A DNA stretch of 64,000 bases from Gramella jeungdoensis (GTDB lineage Bacteria; Bacteroidota; Bacteroidia; Flavobacteriales; Flavobacteriaceae), in assembly GCF_023805255.1 (NCBI RefSeq), contig NZ_JAMSCK010000007.1:1-64000 (forward strand), read 5' to 3'. A program made the position numbers and the translations under genes. This document shows positions 61,149-64,000 of the stretch, in pieces (position 1 is the stretch's first letter; every line of letters starts with the position of its first letter). Under the pieces are notes generated by a model. It saw nothing but the letters and a program-made list of their open reading frames with translations, did not search any database and was not told the DNA's origin.

Positions 61149-61724
61149 TCAATTCCTATTTTGCCATTTTAAGCTTTCCATCAGATGTCTGATATCTTTT
61201 TTCAGATAATCTGCAGCAGGAACAATAGAATCAAAATTTGGGAGCGAGTTAAAGTAGACCGAACCCGTAAGAAAATGATCGGTACTATCAGTAAGGTAGA
61301 ACTGCGCCTGAGAAGCCGCGTTTCCATCTACCTCGTAGAACATGCCATAGGTATCATTAAACTCATTGGTATAAATATCTCCTTCTATTACATCAGCTTT
61401 TATGGTATGCTGTAAAGGAAGCTTTTGTGCATCTCGCAGCAAAGAATCGAGATTATTATTAACCGGTTGATAAGTAATAAAAATGGTGCCGTTCATAGAC
61501 TTATATTCCAGATCTATCCAGCAGGGAATCCGGTTCCTGGAAGGGACTATTTCGGCCAGATCATTCTTCTCAAAAGTATAGGGACAACCAATATCAACTC
61601 TTCTATATTTAGCTTCAGGATACTCAAGAGCTAAAAAACCTTTTGGTTTGGGTTTGGGATCTTCTTTACAGGCTGAAAGCACCAGAATTAAAGTTCCCAA
61701 AAATGCCAGAATCAGTCGTCTCAT
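61149..61724 (-). CDS. gldD: Gliding-motility lipoprotein GldD
   Basis: A 191-residue lipoprotein with lipobox LSAC (C19). The mature part has the family-typical PKPKGFLALEYPEAKYRRVD, then YTFEKNDLAEI. GldD is required for gliding motility and is linked to the type IX secretion machinery in Flavobacterium. Its ATG overlaps the gldE stop by four bases (ATGA). The order gldD-gldE-ssb-mutY is conserved in gliding Bacteroidota. Whether this strain glides cannot be decided from these genes alone. Confidence 0.93.
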   Translation of the reverse strand: MRRLILAFLGTLILVLSACKEDPKPKPKGFLALEYPEAKYRRVDIGCPYTFEKNDLAEIVPSRNRIPCWIDLEYKSMNGTIFITYQPVNNNLDSLLRDAQKLPLQHTIKADVIEGDIYTNEFNDTYGMFYEVDGNAASQAQFYLTDSTDHFLTGSVYFNSLPNFDSIVPAADYLKKDIRHLMESLKWQNRN

Positions 61725-63043
61725 ACCGGAGCTATACTAAGTTTAATTTGTTTGATACGTTTATCGTCTATCACCTCGATTGTGAAAGCATAATTAAGAA
61801 AGGTAATCACATCGTTCTTTTTTGGAAAACCTCCTGAAATCTCAAGAAGAAAACCGGCGAGTGTGTCGGCCTCACCCTTCTGATCTTCAAAAACAGATGG
61901 GTCTTCAATTTTCACAATCTTATAAAAATCCTTTAAAGGCGTTTTACCTTCAAAAACAAAGTTATTCTCATCCAGTTTTGAATAAATAAGATCTTCATCA
62001 TCAAATTCATCACTAATATCGCCAACTATTTCTTCAATTATATCCTCCAGGGAGATAAGCCCGCTGGTGCCTCCATACTCATCTACAACGATGGCAAGGT
62101 GATTTTTCTTATTCTTAAATTCATTCAGCAGATCATCCAGTTTCTTGTTCTCAGGAACAAAATATGGCTCCCTAATCAAACTGGTCCAGTCAAAATTCTT
62201 CTTATTCAGATATGGCAACAGGTCTTTGATGTAAAGAATACCTATCACATTATCTATATTCTCGCGGTAAACAGGAATCCGTGAATAGCCATTCTCTATG
62301 ATTTCGGGGATGATATCACTAAAAGAACTTTCCTCGTTAAGGGCAAAAATATCCATTCTTGGTCTCATCACCTGCTTGGTGTCAGTATTTCCAAAGCTCA
62401 CGATACCCTGAAGTATCTTTTGCTCTTCCCTTGTAGTATCCTCTTCACTGGTAAGTTCCAGCGCCTGGGAAAGATGATCTATACTTATAAAAGAGCGTTG
62501 TTTCCCCAGTTTTTCGTGAAAATATAGAGTTACAGCCCTCATTGGGGTACTTAGAGGAGAAAAAAAGCTGTCCAGAAAATTAATAGGATAAGCCATAAAA
62601 TTAGAGAATTGCACTTTATTCCTGCTCGCGTAAACCTTAGGTAGAATCTCCCCGAAAAGGAGAATAAGAAAGGTAACAAGACCAACTTCAAAAAGAAAAC
62701 GCAAATCTATCCCATAAACTTCGGTATTTACCCCCGCAAAAAGATCGTCAGCCAGATTATCAAAAAGAAGAACGATTGCGATATTAATAAAATTATTAGC
62801 CACTAGAATGGTAGCCAGCAACTTCTTTGGCTTTTCAAGCAGATTGATAACTATATTCTGGGTTTTTGTCCTTTTCCCGTCTTCGGTTATAAAGTTGGCC
62901 GGCGTTAAGGAAAAGAATGCTACCTCAGCTCCTGATATCAAAGCAGAACATAGCAATAGCACGAATAAAAATATCAAGCTGATAAGCTGGGTGAATCCCA
63001 TTGTGGCCCAAAACAAAAGCAAACTGGGAGGTTCCGAATCCAA
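61721..63043 (-). CDS. gldE: Gliding-motility protein GldE (CorC/HlyC-like membrane CBS protein)
   Basis: A 440-residue protein with an N-terminal DUF21/CNNM membrane domain of about four helices, then two CBS motifs (about 200-330: VMRPRMDIFAL and HLAIVVDEYGGTSGLISLED) and a C-terminal CorC/HlyC domain. This is the GldE architecture, partially redundant with other CorC-like proteins. The start is unclear: no ATG occurs before residue 15, and I use TTG at 63043 giving MDSEPPSL. A TTG two codons earlier and an ATG at 63001 are alternatives. It overlaps gldD and follows ssb by about 21 bases. Confidence 0.9.
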   Translation of the reverse strand: MDSEPPSLLLFWATMGFTQLISLIFLFVLLLCSALISGAEVAFFSLTPANFITEDGKRTKTQNIVINLLEKPKKLLATILVANNFINIAIVLLFDNLADDLFAGVNTEVYGIDLRFLFEVGLVTFLILLFGEILPKVYASRNKVQFSNFMAYPINFLDSFFSPLSTPMRAVTLYFHEKLGKQRSFISIDHLSQALELTSEEDTTREEQKILQGIVSFGNTDTKQVMRPRMDIFALNEESSFSDIIPEIIENGYSRIPVYRENIDNVIGILYIKDLLPYLNKKNFDWTSLIREPYFVPENKKLDDLLNEFKNKKNHLAIVVDEYGGTSGLISLEDIIEEIVGDISDEFDDEDLIYSKLDENNFVFEGKTPLKDFYKIVKIEDPSVFEDQKGEADTLAGFLLEISGGFPKKNDVITFLNYAFTIEVIDDKRIKQIKLSIAPV

Positions 63044-63064
63044 AGGCAAAAATTTTAATTAAAC

Positions 63065-63535
63065 TTAGAATGGCAAATCGTCTTCCTCTTCATCCTGGGA
63101 ATATGCCTCATTACGATTAGAATAGTTTTCGTTCTTAGGCTTAGCCGCTCTATCCCCTGAAGCCTGGGAATTTCCAGATGGCTCGGCGCCCGATTCATTC
63201 TTAGGCGTCAAAAAGGTAAATTCGGTACAATGGATTTCTGTCTGATACCTCTCATTTCCCTGGTCATCCTGCCATTTACGGGTTTTAATACGCCCTTCTA
63301 CATAGACTTTATCCCCCTTTTTCAGATATTTTTCACATATCTCGGCAGCCTTGTTACGTACTACTACGTTGTGCCATTCTGTACTGGTCACACGTTCTCC
63401 TGTAGTCCTATTGGTGTAACTCTCATTTGTAGCCAGAGGGAACCTCCCAATGGAGCCACCGCCTTCAAAATAATGCATTTTCACATCATCGCCTGTGTGT
63501 CCTATTAACATTACTTTGTTCAATGTACCTGTCAT
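63065..63535 (-). CDS. ssb: Single-stranded DNA-binding protein
   Basis: A 156-residue SSB. The OB-fold spans 1-110 (LNKVMLIGHTGDDVKMHYFE, STEWHNVVVRNKAAEICEKY). A Gly/Ser/Asn-rich linker follows, and the acidic tip ends DLPF, the site that binds repair and replication partners. It lies between mutY and gldE and probably shares a transcript with gldE and gldD. A partial promoter element lies at 63615-63622. Confidence 0.97.
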   Translation of the reverse strand: MTGTLNKVMLIGHTGDDVKMHYFEGGGSIGRFPLATNESYTNRTTGERVTSTEWHNVVVRNKAAEICEKYLKKGDKVYVEGRIKTRKWQDDQGNERYQTEIHCTEFTFLTPKNESGAEPSGNSQASGDRAAKPKNENYSNRNEAYSQDEEEDDLPF

Positions 63536-63614
63536 TTCTCGATTTTTTGATTAGCGTTAAAAGCTTATTAGAACTAAAATACTAAAAAATTCTACCTAAA
63601 TCTGCAAAAACAGC

Positions 63615-63622
63615 CAAAGATA
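63615..63622 (-). promoter_or_regulatory. Candidate -7 box of the ssb-gldE-gldD operon
   Basis: The minus strand reads TATCTTTG between mutY and ssb, an exact TAnnTTTG match, 79 bases before the ssb start. No TTG is found at 17-23 bases upstream, so this is partial support. Confidence 0.45.
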
Positions 63623-63633
63623 TAAACAAGGAT

Positions 63634-64000
63634 TTATTTATACTCTTCTGGAAGATATTCATTTAAAAAATTTTCAATAAGTACCGGTACGGGATAATCG
63701 AGCACCTCTTCCAACTTAATCGCTTCTTTTGAAATGCCTGAAGAATTAACCAGCCAGAAACATGTATATAAATGCTGATGTGACAATTTATGCACCACCG
63801 GTTCTCTATTGAAAAGCTCAACAGAAAAGTCCTCCTTTCCCAACTCTTTTTTGAATGCATCCAATGACCTTAGCTCATCTTCTCCTATAGGTCTTTCCGA
63901 TTCAACTAATGGAAACTGGTATAAACCATTCCAGATGCCTTTTCCCTTACGCTGTTCAAGAACAGTTTTGTTATTCTCAAGATCGAAGACCAGGTAATTG
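63634..64000 (-). CDS. mutY: A/G-specific adenine glycosylase MutY, C-terminal part (partial)
   Basis: The open frame from the right edge to TAA at 63634 encodes the C-terminal about 121 residues of MutY. Visible are NYLVFDLENNKTVLEQRKGK and GIWNGLYQFPLVE, the Nudix-like oxoG-recognition domain, and then VHKLSHQHLYTCFW. MutY removes adenine mispaired with 8-oxoguanine. The catalytic N-terminal half lies outside the window. The ssb-gldE-gldD genes follow on the same strand. Confidence 0.92.
   Translation of the reverse strand, partial: NYLVFDLENNKTVLEQRKGKGIWNGLYQFPLVESERPIGEDELRSLDAFKKELGKEDFSVELFNREPVVHKLSHQHLYTCFWLVNSSGISKEAIKLEEVLDYPVPVLIENFLNEYLPEEYK

Overview
The window looks like chromosome from a marine-type member of the Flavobacteriaceae (Bacteroidota). 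Several things point there: the gldD-gldE-ssb-mutY order of gliding bacteria, a SusC/SusD pair, the order miaB - sigma-54 activator - lptE - secG - groES/groEL, a mevalonate-pathway block next to speA-speB, Bacteroidota promoters of the type TTG-(about 19-21)-TAnnTTTG, and little use of Shine-Dalgarno sites. I cannot name the genus.

Region by region. (1) 1-1.5 kb is accessory DNA: the end of an IS3-type insertion sequence, a palindromic attC-like element, and three small unrecognised genes that form one operon. (2) 1.8-9.1 kb is visibly richer in G+C. It holds a Tat-exported PLP enzyme, an outer-membrane barrel, a TerC protein and a six-gene minus-strand operon. That operon encodes a YqcI/YcgG (GntA-like) protein, a PaiB-like flavoprotein, LigD split into three separate proteins (phosphoesterase, ligase, polymerase) and a DUF1989 protein. 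(3) 9.2-19.7 kb carries GDPD, a BaiN-like flavoprotein, TspO, and the mevalonate genes mvaD and mvk with a UbiA prenyltransferase. A four-helix-bundle gene flanked by inverted repeats sits between mvaD and mvk. A pseudouridine synthase and the polyamine genes (arginine decarboxylase, agmatinase, a deoxyhypusine-synthase homologue) follow. (4) 19.7-33.5 kb is almost entirely minus strand and holds a complete-looking arsenosugar biosynthesis cluster: ArsS, ArsM, purine nucleoside phosphorylase, TIGR04282 and TIGR04283 proteins, a rhodanese, DUF547 and an AhpD-like protein. It continues into a flavoprotein, a membrane Fe-S protein and three glycosyltransferases.

(5) 34-42.7 kb is a glycan-uptake locus: AraC regulator, CBM9-like protein, GHL10-type hydrolase, SusC and SusD. 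(6) 42.7-64 kb is mostly core genome: an SLC13 transporter, groEL/groES, secG, lptE, a sigma-54 activator, miaB, rplU-rpmA, a tandem M16 peptidase pair, EamA, gldD, gldE, ssb and the C-terminal part of mutY.

The most interesting systems are four: the arsenosugar cluster with its attached lipid/glycan-type genes, the split LigD operon without Ku, the small accessory cassette at the left edge, and repeat-borne changes inside or at the ends of genes (mvaD 3' end, the glycosyltransferase at 19.7 kb, and a likely frameshift in the GH113-like gene). I saw no CRISPR array, rRNA or tRNA. Functions are read from protein motifs by eye; no database search was run.
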